Origin: an uncultured Saprospiraceae bacterium
GTDB lineage: Bacteria; Bacteroidota; Bacteroidia; Chitinophagales; Saprospiraceae
Assembly (NCBI GenBank): GCA_937942465.1
Contig: CALDEO010000205.1
Span: 1-14,313 of the forward strand
Direction: 5' to 3'
Length of the DNA: 14,313 nucleotides
The position numbers and the translations under genes were made by a program. Shown one piece after another: positions 1 through 8,823 of this stretch. Under the pieces are notes generated by a model. That model was given only the letters and a program-made list of their open reading frames with translations, was not told the DNA's origin and made no database searches. Numbering within the stretch: the first letter of the stretch is position 1; the number at the start of each line of letters is the position of its first letter.

Positions 1-26
1 AAGCCTTTCGTTTAAGTTCGATACTT

Positions 27-34
27 TATATTTG
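27..34 (+). promoter_or_regulatory. Candidate -7 promoter box of carB
   Basis: TATATTTG is a perfect match to the Bacteroidota -7 consensus TAnnTTTG. It ends 27 bp before the ATG at 62, which would give a start of transcription near position 40 and a leader of about 20 nt. No clear -33 TTG element is visible at the expected distance; TTTCG at 6-10 is the nearest candidate. The in-frame TTG at 32 lies inside this box, which argues against it as a start codon. Known: the consensus. Inferred: that it is used here. Confidence 0.5.
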
Positions 35-61
35 CCTGCAGTTCCGAAAAAAATAGATGCA

Positions 62-2881
62 ATGCCAAGAGATACGTCCATAAAATCAGTATTAATTATA
101 GGAAGCGGTCCTATTATTATAGGTCAAGCTTGTGAATTTGATTACTCAGGTACTCAAGCCTCCAGATCTCTTCGCGAAGAAGGTATTGAAGTAAGTCTTA
201 TCAACTCTAATCCAGCAACGATAATGACAGATCCAGTAACAGCGGATCATATATACTTACTACCACTGACTGTAGAAAGTTTGCGTCAAATATTAACCGA
301 AAGGAAAATAGATGCCGTACTAGCCACTATGGGAGGACAGACCGCACTTAACCTTGCAATAGAAGCAGGTAAGCAAGGACTCTGGGAAGAATTCGGCACT
401 AAGTTGATCGGAGTAGATCTAGAAGCAATCGAACTTGCAGAAAACAGAGAGGCATTCAGAGAACACGTAATAAAGCTAGGTCAGAAGGTGGCACCTTCTT
501 TTATTGCCAATAGTTTTTTAGAAGGAAAAGAAGCTGCACAGAAAATCGGATACCCACTTGTGATCAGACCATCTTACACTTTAGGTGGATATGGTGGTGG
601 ATTTGTGATGAAGGAAGATGAGTTTGACGAATGTCTAAGAAGAGGTCTTGCTGCATCACCGACTCACGAAGTACTTGTAGAAAAAGCCGTATTAGGATGG
701 AAAGAATATGAGCTAGAGCTACTGAGAGATAGTAATAATAATGTAGTCATCATATGTACGGTTGAGAACCTAGACCCGATGGGTATACATACAGGCGATA
801 GTATTACGGTAGCACCTGCTATGACTTTATCAGATACTGCATACCAAAAGATGCGTAATGATGCAATCCAACTCATGCGATCTATGGGTAACTTTGCAGG
901 AGGATGTAATGTACAGTTCTCAGTAAACCCTGAGAATGAAGATCTCATCTGTATAGAAATAAACCCTCGAGTATCTCGATCATCGGCACTCGCAAGTAAA
1001 GCAACAGGGTACCCTATCGCCAAGATAGCTGCTAAACTAGCATTGGGATATCATCTAGATGAACTCAAAAATCAAATAACGGGGACTACATCAGCATTTT
1101 TTGAGCCTTCACTAGATTATGTGATTGTGAAAATGCCAAGGTGGAACTTTGAGAAATTTAACGGTGCCGACACTAGACTAGGACTACAGATGAAGTCTGT
1201 AGGTGAGGTAATGGCAATCGGTAGAACATTCTTAGAAGCACTGCAGAAAGCTTGTCAATCACAAGAAAATAATAGAAGTGGTCTTGGAGCCGATCGTAAA
1301 GAATGGATAAGAACAGAAGATATACTCACTCGTCTAGAAGCGGCAAGTGATGATAGAATATATAGACTTAAAGATGCATTGAGACTGGGTGTACCGAGCT
1401 CAACAATCCAGAAGCTGACTAAAATAGATCCATGGTATATAAGCCAGATCAAGACACTAGTCAAGATGGAAGATGAACTCATGAGGTACAATGTACCTGA
1501 GGATATCCCTACTGGCTTCTTTAGAAAACTAAAGCAGAATGGATACTCTGATGCACAGATAGCATGGCTCTTGCGAATAGAAGAAGATGCAGTAACAAAG
1601 CAAAGAAAGAAACTGGGTATCATCAGAACATTCAAAATGGTAGATACTTGTGCAGCAGAATTTGAAGCACAGACACCATATTTCTACTCAACTTTTGATG
1701 GAGAAAATGAAAGTATCTCAACTCCAGATAAGAAAAAGATCATCGTATTGGGCTCAGGGCCTAACAGAATCGGTCAAGGTATAGAATTTGACTACTGTTG
1801 TGTACATGGTCTAATGGCAATAAAAGAAGCTGGATACGAGGCAATTATGATCAATTGTAACCCAGAGACGGTATCAACTGACTTTGACGTAGCAGACAAA
1901 CTCTACTTTGAGCCTGTATACTGGGAACATATAGAAGAAATCATCGACTTAGAAAAGCCAGAAGGGATCATCGTACAACTCGGTGGCCAGACTGCACTTA
2001 AACTTGCCGAGAAATTTCATGAAAAAGGAATCAAAATAATCGGTAGTAGCTACGATGCTATGGATCTAGCAGAGGATAGAGGAAGATTTTCTGATATGCT
2101 CAAAGAACTAGACATCCCATATCCTAACTATGGAACAGCGGATGATGCAGATGAAGCACTAGAAGTAGCCAATAGAGTCTCATACCCCGTACTCGTACGA
2201 CCATCGTATGTACTCGGTGGGCAACGTATGAAAATAGTGATCAACGATACTGAGCTAGAAAGACAAGTATTGGATATATTCAAGCATATGCCTGACAATA
2301 AGGTATTGATTGATCAATTTTTGGAAAGAGCACAAGAGGCAGAAGTAGATGCAATATTTGATGGTGATGAAGTACTGATCATGGGTATCATGGAGCATAT
2401 CGAGCCAGCTGGTATTCACTCTGGAGATAGCTCTGCAGTATTACCTACATATAGTCTCTCTGAAGGTGTATTAGATAAAATGAAAGCCTATACAGAGAAG
2501 CTTGCAAGAGCACTAAAAATCCGTGGATTGATCAATATACAATTTGCTATAAAAGGTGAGATGGTATATGTGATAGAAGCAAATCCTAGAGCCTCGCGTA
2601 CAACCCCATTCATAGCGAAAGCTTATCAAGTACCATTCTTGAATATAGCGACACATGTAATGATGGGCACCAAAAAGATCAAAGACTTTACAGTAAATAA
2701 ACAACTGGAAGGATACGCAATCAAAGTACCGGTGTTCTCATTTAACAAGTTTCCTAATGTAGACAAACAACTCGGACCAGAGATGAAATCTACTGGAGAG
2801 GCAATCAGATTTATCAAAGACCTATCAGATCCATTCTTTAGAGAGTTAGAACGAAATAGAAGTCTTTACTTAACGAGATAG
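62..2881 (+). CDS. carB: Carbamoyl-phosphate synthase large subunit, short form without the allosteric domain
   Basis: This is the large subunit of carbamoyl-phosphate synthase, a cytosolic enzyme that uses ammonia released from glutamine by CarA, bicarbonate and two ATP to make carbamoyl phosphate for pyrimidines and arginine. The ATG at 62 is chosen because the protein then begins MPRDTSIKSVLIIGSGP, aligning with the usual CarB N-terminus; an in-frame TTG at 32 would add ten unconserved residues. Two homologous ATP-grasp halves are visible. The first contains GSGPIIIGQACEFDYSG near the start, SYTLGGYGGG and EINPRVSRSSALASKATGYP. The second begins near residue 560 with GSGPNRIGQGIEFDY, followed by NCNPETVSTDFD, SYVLGGQRM and EANPRASRTTPF. 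The protein is 939 residues long and ends just after the second synthetase domain, whereas the E. coli enzyme is 1073 residues. The C-terminal MGS-like domain that binds UMP and ornithine is therefore absent. No carA lies in the 61 bp upstream. Confidence 0.97.
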   Translation: MPRDTSIKSVLIIGSGPIIIGQACEFDYSGTQASRSLREEGIEVSLINSNPATIMTDPVTADHIYLLPLTVESLRQILTERKIDAVLATMGGQTALNLAIEAGKQGLWEEFGTKLIGVDLEAIELAENREAFREHVIKLGQKVAPSFIANSFLEGKEAAQKIGYPLVIRPSYTLGGYGGGFVMKEDEFDECLRRGLAASPTHEVLVEKAVLGWKEYELELLRDSNNNVVIICTVENLDPMGIHTGDSITVAPAMTLSDTAYQKMRNDAIQLMRSMGNFAGGCNVQFSVNPENEDLICIEINPRVSRSSALASKATGYPIAKIAAKLALGYHLDELKNQITGTTSAFFEPSLDYVIVKMPRWNFEKFNGADTRLGLQMKSVGEVMAIGRTFLEALQKACQSQENNRSGLGADRKEWIRTEDILTRLEAASDDRIYRLKDALRLGVPSSTIQKLTKIDPWYISQIKTLVKMEDELMRYNVPEDIPTGFFRKLKQNGYSDAQIAWLLRIEEDAVTKQRKKLGIIRTFKMVDTCAAEFEAQTPYFYSTFDGENESISTPDKKKIIVLGSGPNRIGQGIEFDYCCVHGLMAIKEAGYEAIMINCNPETVSTDFDVADKLYFEPVYWEHIEEIIDLEKPEGIIVQLGGQTALKLAEKFHEKGIKIIGSSYDAMDLAEDRGRFSDMLKELDIPYPNYGTADDADEALEVANRVSYPVLVRPSYVLGGQRMKIVINDTELERQVLDIFKHMPDNKVLIDQFLERAQEAEVDAIFDGDEVLIMGIMEHIEPAGIHSGDSSAVLPTYSLSEGVLDKMKAYTEKLARALKIRGLINIQFAIKGEMVYVIEANPRASRTTPFIAKAYQVPFLNIATHVMMGTKKIKDFTVNKQLEGYAIKVPVFSFNKFPNVDKQLGPEMKSTGEAIRFIKDLSDPFFRELERNRSLYLTR

Positions 2882-2902
2882 TTAAATACATACCAATAAT
2901 AT

Positions 2903-2942
2903 AAAAGCCCATTAAACTGAGTCATCAGATTAATGGGCTTTT
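2903..2942. terminator. Bidirectional intrinsic terminator between convergent genes
   Basis: A perfect 13-bp inverted repeat (AAAAGCCCATTAA at 2903-2915, TTAATGGGCTTTT at 2930-2942) encloses a 14-nt loop that can itself form a 4-bp CTGA/TCAG stem. Because the arms carry A-tracts and T-tracts, a U-run follows the hairpin on either strand. It lies 21 bp after the carB stop and 24 bp after the stop of the convergent minus-strand operon, so it can end both transcripts. Confidence 0.9.
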
Positions 2943-2966
2943 GTATTTTCAATACGGTAATGTACC

Positions 2967-4148
2967 CTACTTCAATACTGTAAACTGACTTATCAAATCT
3001 CGCTCAGTACCATATAGAATCATATAATTGCCACTTGTCATAGACTGATCTATATCAAACAGAAGCTCTACAACTTCATTGACTTCTGATGTTACTATCG
3101 AGTATTGCTTGACTACAAGACCTTGATTATTCAATATATAGATCAACTGATCACCAACAGATGGTGCAGCAAATGCAAACGTGACTTGGTCAGATATTCT
3201 TGCTGGACTAGGATATATTTTGGCTTGATAAGCCACCACCTCAAATCGTACAGACCGTGTCTCTGAGTATTCACTCTGACCATCGAGATCTATCATATTG
3301 AGTCGGTAATATAATTGATCATCTTCATTTTTATGATCAGCTGCTCTCAAATCAAAATATTCATATGCTCCTCCTTTTGCATTACCAGTTGTACATTTGA
3401 CTGTAATCAAAGTCCTCCAATCTCTAGTATTGTCACTACGTTGTACTTCGAAGTGAGACGCATTGATCTCACTTACAGTCTCCCACTCTATCAAAGCATG
3501 ATTCTTTCCTTTACGATTGGCATCGAATGAATTAAGGACTATAGGCAGTGCAACATTTTGCTCAGATTCGAAAAAAGTAGTACCTCCACCTGTGCCTGGA
3601 GCTGAGCCTGTATTTCCATAGAAAAAGTCAACATTAGCGGGATCAGCCAGTGAAGTACTACCCGATGTAATATTAAAGTATGTAGAAAAAGATGTAGGAT
3701 TAGCGGCAATTTCAAAGTCTGCCATCTCAACAGGATCTCCTTGAACATCAACTCTAAAAACTTCGTACTCTTGACCATCTACATATGTCAATGTAGCAGG
3801 CGTACCCGTACCAGTGCTATAAGAAAAATGATAATTGGTATATCCAGCATCACTTGCACTTTGAGTATTTACACCTGCATATGCTAAGGACGTAATGCCT
3901 GGAAAATCTGAAAGGTTTGGTATCAAATTATCAAAAGTAAAATTTGGCTCAGCATCCAACTTCCTCATAAATATCTCAAATTGAGATAGAGAAATCGTAA
4001 TATCACCACCACCTGGATTAGGTCTGATTTTAACAATTAAGTTGTTATCAGTATGATCTAAAGTAGCTGTAAAATATTGTGCTGAAGCCGGCACAATAAA
4101 CATAATCGTCAATAGTACAGCCGATATATATAGTTTTATTTGATTCAT
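2967..4148 (-). CDS. Secreted protein with T9SS type A C-terminal sorting domain
   Basis: A 393-residue exported protein of unknown function. Residues 1-23 form a Sec signal peptide (basic start, hydrophobic core, probable cleavage at ASA|QYF). Residues about 24-200 are beta-rich and low in charge, with a GTGGG-rich linker at the end; the opening segment LIVKIRPNPGG resembles beta-sandwich ectodomains of Bacteroidota, but I cannot name the fold. Residues about 204-305 form the fibronectin-like region that often precedes T9SS tails (LPIVLNSFDANRKG, WETVSEINASHFEVQRS, YYRLNMIDLDGQSEYS). Residues about 311-393 are a sorting domain (YPSPARISDQ at its start, SGNYMILYGTERD and a basic end), which predicts export across the outer membrane by the T9SS and processing there. 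It is the last gene of the six-gene operon, 9 bp after the preceding stop, and ends against the shared terminator. Confidence 0.82.
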   Translation of the reverse strand: MNQIKLYISAVLLTIMFIVPASAQYFTATLDHTDNNLIVKIRPNPGGGDITISLSQFEIFMRKLDAEPNFTFDNLIPNLSDFPGITSLAYAGVNTQSASDAGYTNYHFSYSTGTGTPATLTYVDGQEYEVFRVDVQGDPVEMADFEIAANPTSFSTYFNITSGSTSLADPANVDFFYGNTGSAPGTGGGTTFFESEQNVALPIVLNSFDANRKGKNHALIEWETVSEINASHFEVQRSDNTRDWRTLITVKCTTGNAKGGAYEYFDLRAADHKNEDDQLYYRLNMIDLDGQSEYSETRSVRFEVVAYQAKIYPSPARISDQVTFAFAAPSVGDQLIYILNNQGLVVKQYSIVTSEVNEVVELLFDIDQSMTSGNYMILYGTERDLISQFTVLK

Positions 4149-4157
4149 TGCTCTGGA

Positions 4158-5408
4158 TTAAAATGCTTGAAATATAATGTTTACGTATTGGTCATCTAGC
4201 TGCTTTAACAAGGTAGAATAATCATTGATGACAGGAGGACCTGTCATCCTTACATTGCCATCTAAGTTAAGATCAGAATCATCATACACATTGAATATAA
4301 TACTGACATACAAATCTGATAATGTACTCAGTAGCTGGGAATAATCATTGATACTCGGAGGCCCAGTCATACGTATTTGCTTCTGTGCTGCACTGACAAC
4401 ATTTGCTCCATTGGCATTACCAGCAAACATAGATAAAGTACCATCGTTATCATACAACGATCCACCATATACTAGACTGGCATCTTGCGTAAAATCATTC
4501 TTAATACTGCTAGCTGCTCTAAAAGTGATCGGTGTAGCTGACATAACTCCAAGATGGTTTCTATGTCTGATCACCAAATAGTAATCATCTGCCTCAACCT
4601 TCATAACAAGCCTACTCTCGCCATCGATATCCACTATATCTCCGTCTCTTTGGATCAATGCTGACTTGGTATTGACAACCGTATTGATATCATCTTTATC
4701 CCTGAGTTCTACAAAAACCCAATCTACAATATCATCCTCATCGTTGGTATTATCAAAAACAGATGCATCACCTACAATCTCACCACCGCCCTCACCTACG
4801 TGGACAAATGAAGCTTTACCAGAATAAGGCTCCTGAAGTGGTAATAGATTTTTCGTTCTTAGCTGATCAGACATAAGTTCTGTACTAGAATTGTATGGAC
4901 CAGACAATAAGACCTTAGCATCAATGACTAACTCTGGAGCAGTGATCTCCTCTAATCCTATCCGAATCTCAGCTAGACTATAGCAAGACCCGCCATAGTT
5001 GCTAGATGCAACAATAAGCATATATCTGGCATCCTCACCATTAAGATTAGGGCCATCTTCTCCTTCATAAAAACCACCACCATCGGCCATATTAAAGGTA
5101 GTTGTACCCCACTCCGTATATTGGCTACCATCAGTGGATAGAAATATCGTTACTTCTTGGAGTCCATTTGTGAGTTCATCAGGATGGTTATGATTCCAAT
5201 AATGCAACTGATAAAGGGAATATACATGGCCAAAGTCATACGACAACCAATATGTATCGCCACCCACACCATGAGGTGGAGCCGATGCAGTACAAGATGT
5301 CCATCCTGTATTTTTACTTGTATTATGCCTATCAACATAGCACTGCCCCACAGCGGTGAGTGGAATCAGAATACTAGAGATCAAGGCAAAAATGAATATA
5401 TTTTTCAT
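4158..5408 (-). CDS. Exported F5/8 type C-like protein with surface module and duplicated RMTGPP tail repeats
   Basis: A 416-residue exported protein of unknown function. A Sec signal peptide covers residues 1-21 (AVG|QCY). Residues about 22-155 form a discoidin-like (coagulation factor 5/8 type C) domain, with QCYVDRH, WLSYDFG, LYQLHYWNHN, VTIFLSTDGSQYTEWG and CYSLAEIRIG; such domains commonly bind glycans or surfaces. The same module begins the first operon gene at 10631-11380. Residues about 160-300 match a module common in Bacteroidota surface proteins (VDWVFVELRDKDD, LIQRDGDIVDIDG, YYLVIRHRNHLGVMSATPI). The C-terminus holds two 31-residue repeats, 345-375 and 386-416, each with RMTGPPxINDYSxLL, joined by DDSDLNLDGN, an acidic calcium-loop-like or dockerin-like stretch. 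No T9SS tail is seen, unlike the genes at 2967 and 10631, so how it is held at the surface is unclear. It sits 56 bp after the DUF1501 gene. Confidence 0.8.
   Translation of the reverse strand: MKNIFIFALISSILIPLTAVGQCYVDRHNTSKNTGWTSCTASAPPHGVGGDTYWLSYDFGHVYSLYQLHYWNHNHPDELTNGLQEVTIFLSTDGSQYTEWGTTTFNMADGGGFYEGEDGPNLNGEDARYMLIVASSNYGGSCYSLAEIRIGLEEITAPELVIDAKVLLSGPYNSSTELMSDQLRTKNLLPLQEPYSGKASFVHVGEGGGEIVGDASVFDNTNDEDDIVDWVFVELRDKDDINTVVNTKSALIQRDGDIVDIDGESRLVMKVEADDYYLVIRHRNHLGVMSATPITFRAASSIKNDFTQDASLVYGGSLYDNDGTLSMFAGNANGANVVSAAQKQIRMTGPPSINDYSQLLSTLSDLYVSIIFNVYDDSDLNLDGNVRMTGPPVINDYSTLLKQLDDQYVNIIFQAF
4161..4376 (-). repeat. Two 31-residue tail repeats (RMTGPPxINDYSxLL) in the F5/8 type C-like protein
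   Basis: The repeat units lie at 4284-4376 and 4161-4253, 123 bp apart. Aligning the two 31-residue translations gives 20 identical positions by direct count, including RMTGPP, INDYS, LL and IIF. The ten residues between them include DLNLDGN, an acidic loop like a dockerin calcium-binding loop. The segment before unit one, GNANGAN, looks like a degraded version of the same loop. A duplicated dockerin-like tail is an inference from this pattern. Confidence 0.7.
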
Positions 5409-5464
5409 AGTTGCTATTTAAAATAAAGTTTGTTAGTGCAAATCGGGATATTGCAATGGCCTAG

Positions 5465-6871
5465 TTACACATTCATAAATCCTAATGGACCCACTTGCGA
5501 GTTTATATCATAGAAATTACCAATATTGGGCATGATGATCGGTAAGTCAGAGTTCATAACACCATACCAGCGAGATAACTCTGCAATATATTGATCAACT
5601 GAGGTTGTGGGTATAAGTACCCCACCTCCTACTTCAAGTGGATTATCTAATGCAAGGGATGGATAAGATCCATACATTTCACTACCATTGACTGACCCAC
5701 CTAACACAAGACTATTACCGCCCCATGCATGATCGGTACCATTACCATTAGAAGTAAGAGTTCGTGCAAACTCTGACATCGTAAACGTGGTAGCGCAGTC
5801 TTTCATATCGATCTCATCAAGTGCAGTATAAAACTCGCCTAATGCGGTATCTACCTCAGAGAACATGTCCTGCATATTGGTCAATACCTCATCGTGATGA
5901 TCCCAGCCACCATATTCGATATAAAATATCTGTCGACCCATACCTAGTGTATCTCTTGCAGCGATGGTCTTTGCCACCATATGAAATGCTTGTGATATAT
6001 AGTTATCTGTAAATTGAGTGTCAAAAGAATTTAAACTTTCCAATGCATTACTAAACTGTACATGACCATCTCTTGCAGTCTTGATGACATCTACATATGC
6101 TTGCTTAAATGCATCTTGATAATTAGACTCAATCATAGAGTCAATAGCTGCAGTACGGAGTTGAGAGTATTGCCATGGTTGACCATAGCCATTGATACCA
6201 ATACTCCCATTATAAGGGTCTACTGAGTACTCAACGGTACTATTACCAGTCTGAAAAACATTACTTCCACTCAGAGACATATTCATAGATATCGTCTGAT
6301 TGGTATTAGCAGCATTGAGTAGATCAGCGATCTTACCACCCCAGCCGACTGCTACTCGATCTTGTGGTACTGATGTCTGCCAATGCATAAACTGATCGGC
6401 ATGACTATATAGACCTAGCGGTGTAGGTATCGATCCTGCATAAAATTGTGGTTTTGTGATCGGTTCGATCAGACTACCTACATTGGCTACTACAGCTGCA
6501 TCTCCAGCTGCAAACATCGACTGCACATTGGTCAATGCCGGGTGTAGGCCATAGGTCTTACCGTCCGAAGTGTTCGGAATAATCGGCAATAAATCAGCCT
6601 GAGGTATCGCTTGATTAGATCTAGTCGTAGCGTACTCGTTATATTCAGCATTACCTCTAGGGATGACCATATTATAAGAGTCCATACCGCCGCCTAGAGC
6701 TAGGCAAATAATTGCTTTGTAATCTCCATTAAGCACTGTAGACGAATTCATAACCGCAGCAGCATTCATCGACTTAAGGTTGACCAATGAAGAAAACAAT
6801 GTTGTATACCCTACCGTGGCACAGCTTGCAGTTCCCAAAAATTTCCTTCTATTCATTTTGCTTTTTACCAT
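5465..6871 (-). CDS. DUF1501 family protein with twin-arginine signal (alkaline phosphatase/sulfatase fold)
   Basis: A 468-residue member of the DUF1501 family, which belongs to the alkaline phosphatase/sulfatase superfamily; no substrate is established. The N-terminus carries a twin-arginine motif, NRRKFLG at residues 7-13, followed by a mildly hydrophobic stretch, so export of the folded protein by Tat is likely. The first metal-site motif is LGGGMDSYN near residues 59-67, with Asp64. YGGWDHHDE near 318-326 and SEFART...NGNGTDHAWGG near 366-386 supply further Asp, His and Glu ligands typical of the family. The start is uncertain: the ATG at 6871 gives MVKSK before a second ATG at 6856, and the second start (MNRRKFLG) looks equally good because it follows an A-rich stretch. 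It lies 62 bp after a DUF1800 gene, the usual partner of this family. Confidence 0.9.
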   Translation of the reverse strand: MVKSKMNRRKFLGTASCATVGYTTLFSSLVNLKSMNAAAVMNSSTVLNGDYKAIICLALGGGMDSYNMVIPRGNAEYNEYATTRSNQAIPQADLLPIIPNTSDGKTYGLHPALTNVQSMFAAGDAAVVANVGSLIEPITKPQFYAGSIPTPLGLYSHADQFMHWQTSVPQDRVAVGWGGKIADLLNAANTNQTISMNMSLSGSNVFQTGNSTVEYSVDPYNGSIGINGYGQPWQYSQLRTAAIDSMIESNYQDAFKQAYVDVIKTARDGHVQFSNALESLNSFDTQFTDNYISQAFHMVAKTIAARDTLGMGRQIFYIEYGGWDHHDEVLTNMQDMFSEVDTALGEFYTALDEIDMKDCATTFTMSEFARTLTSNGNGTDHAWGGNSLVLGGSVNGSEMYGSYPSLALDNPLEVGGGVLIPTTSVDQYIAELSRWYGVMNSDLPIIMPNIGNFYDINSQVGPLGFMNV

Positions 6872-6933
6872 GGTAGTTGATTTTATGTTGATTGTATTCT
6901 ATGTTCTTAATAATTGTTGATCAGGTAGCTGTG

Positions 6934-8724
6934 CTACTTAATGATTGCATAGTCTGGAGATATTAATAATAGATATAAGCCAAGTCGAGTTCTATCAAAT
7001 TGATAATCCCCCCAAACCAACGGGTTAAGCGCATCTCTCAATGTATTTCTAGTCTGGTCAGTTAACTGACCATGCGTGAATAGGATATCATATTCATTGA
7101 TAATATCCTCCACCTCGTCTGCTGTAGCTTCTATATCTTCGGTAGCTAGTGTCACTGGTACATCACCATAGTCACCTTCCCAACTATACATTAAGTTATC
7201 CCATACGGCCCAGGCATTCACCTCATTCATCATACCGATAGATGAAGCTGTGTTGTGTAATTTAAACTCTGGTGCTACTAAACCATTACTAGCAATATTG
7301 CCTACTGGCTGATGATCTGGTAGGTAAAAATTGAATACAGACGGAGACTGAAGTACCATTTGCTTAGCTGCATCCAAAAAACCATATCCATTATTCCAAT
7401 ATCTACCAAGAGGACTATCTGTTGGTAGCGCAGTAGCAAGATGTGTATATCTCATCAATGGTTCTCTCAATCTTCCATTGGTAGGGTCCTCTAAGTAGCT
7501 GCAATCTCTTGCCTCCTCATCTAGTAATATCGCCTTTGTCACAGCAGACATATCTCCACGTACACCTTGACCATTGTCATTGAATGCATCAGCTACTCTA
7601 GCAATATATGCTGGTGTAGGATTAGACTTAACTAGGCGCTGTATCAGGCGTCTTGCGACGAATGGCCCAACATTAGGGTGTTCAAAAATATGATCAATTG
7701 CGTCTTGCACATCTTCCATACCTGTCTGTCCTGCTGGTATCGTATATCCATCGATGATGGTCTTAGGTCCTTGCTCATGCCATGTCTCATACATCTGCAT
7801 CGGTACAGTCATATCGATACCCCAGATATCCAATCCAAAATACGGTGTCGTTGTCCAAGTGACATTAGCATTAAGGGCACCTGCTCCTAAACCGGTGAAT
7901 ACTTTAGCTAATTCTTTTATCTCAGCATTATTATAAGTCGGTATTGGATTACCATTAGTATCTAACTGTCTACTCCCATCATTATTAAGCTTATATAGTC
8001 CTATTGAGAAAAGTTGCAGAATCTCTCTCGCATAATTTTCATCAGGGTGTATGTTATTGGACAAGTCTGTTCTAGGATTGTTGAGGTGACTGAGATAATA
8101 CCCCATAGCAACATGTAGGCTCACTTCACTGAGCATATCTTTGTAATTGCCAAATGCATTATCAACAAATATATCATAAAAGTGCCCTACCTCTACGCCT
8201 CTATCCCTGAGGTCAGACTGCATAGACACCACTAATATCTGGCTCATTGCATACGCAATTTTATGTCTTAAATGGTCAGAATTTGTCATTGCATTTTGCC
8301 ACCATCCATAATGAAAATGTAATGCATATGGGCCAAAAACATCATCCGGGTCAGCACCTCCATCTATTCTTGCTTGTAGCGCTTCATTCCATGCAGTTGT
8401 AACACTTGCCTCCATACTTGAGGCTGGCAACAATATCTGATCATCAATCCATGCGGCATATCCACCAGGGTAATCGGCCACTGCCATGACTTCAGCTCTA
8501 TCAACTCCTAAAGTAGCTTGATACATAAAGCGACTCGCCTCCATTAAGTCAGCATCCATACCCGATCCTGATACCGTATTAGCTGCATCAGTCGCTGTAT
8601 TAGCAGTGCTAGATGTTACTATGATATCCAAGTCGTGCCCCGCTCCTATATAATCTGTGTAAACTTGAGCATTCATATTAAATACAAATATGCCGCAGCT
8701 TATGACGAGTAGAATCCTCTTCAT
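6934..8724 (-). CDS. DUF1800 family exported protein (second copy)
   Basis: A 596-residue DUF1800 protein of unknown biochemical role. A Sec signal peptide covers residues 1-19 (MNA|QVY). The N-terminal part contains GSGMDADLMEASRFMYQAT. The family core at about residues 227-245 reads HPDENYAREILQLFSIGLY, followed by IKELAKVFTGLG. Further conserved blocks are NVGPFVARRLIQRLVKSNP, GDMSAVTKAILLDEEAR, REPLMRYTH and SPSVFNFYLPDHQPVG. It is a close paralog of the gene just upstream (8824-10638), alignable along almost its whole length. No T9SS tail is present; the protein ends LLISPDYAIIK. DUF1800 genes are very often beside DUF1501 genes, as here, which suggests the products work together, but no activity has been assigned by motif. 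Confidence 0.9.
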   Translation of the reverse strand: MKRILLVISCGIFVFNMNAQVYTDYIGAGHDLDIIVTSSTANTATDAANTVSGSGMDADLMEASRFMYQATLGVDRAEVMAVADYPGGYAAWIDDQILLPASSMEASVTTAWNEALQARIDGGADPDDVFGPYALHFHYGWWQNAMTNSDHLRHKIAYAMSQILVVSMQSDLRDRGVEVGHFYDIFVDNAFGNYKDMLSEVSLHVAMGYYLSHLNNPRTDLSNNIHPDENYAREILQLFSIGLYKLNNDGSRQLDTNGNPIPTYNNAEIKELAKVFTGLGAGALNANVTWTTTPYFGLDIWGIDMTVPMQMYETWHEQGPKTIIDGYTIPAGQTGMEDVQDAIDHIFEHPNVGPFVARRLIQRLVKSNPTPAYIARVADAFNDNGQGVRGDMSAVTKAILLDEEARDCSYLEDPTNGRLREPLMRYTHLATALPTDSPLGRYWNNGYGFLDAAKQMVLQSPSVFNFYLPDHQPVGNIASNGLVAPEFKLHNTASSIGMMNEVNAWAVWDNLMYSWEGDYGDVPVTLATEDIEATADEVEDIINEYDILFTHGQLTDQTRNTLRDALNPLVWGDYQFDRTRLGLYLLLISPDYAIIK

Positions 8725-8823
8725 AGAAAGTTGTTTATTGGTTATTACAAAACTGGGATTTTCTAAATATGCTTAAATTTCGTTTTTATGAATTAATATT
8801 CTGTCAGCGTTTACCCTAGGTTT

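Noticed and set aside
32..61. TTG start extending CarB by ten residues
   Set aside because: The extra residues do not match the CarB N-terminus, and the codon lies within a perfect promoter-like box; the ATG at 62 aligns with known CarB starts.
664..1635. Long antisense ORFs within carB
   Set aside because: They lie opposite a highly conserved enzyme, have no domain signature or leader, and are explained by codon use on the other strand.
2882..2966. Frameshifted remainder of carB after the stop
   Set aside because: Only 85 bp separate the convergent stops and they are filled by a perfect terminator; no MGS-domain sequence is present in any frame.
3315..5426. Plus- and minus-strand ORFs of 62-89 codons overlapping the secreted protein genes
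   Set aside because: Their translations are low-complexity shadows of the real frames, with no signal, domain or ribosome-binding context.
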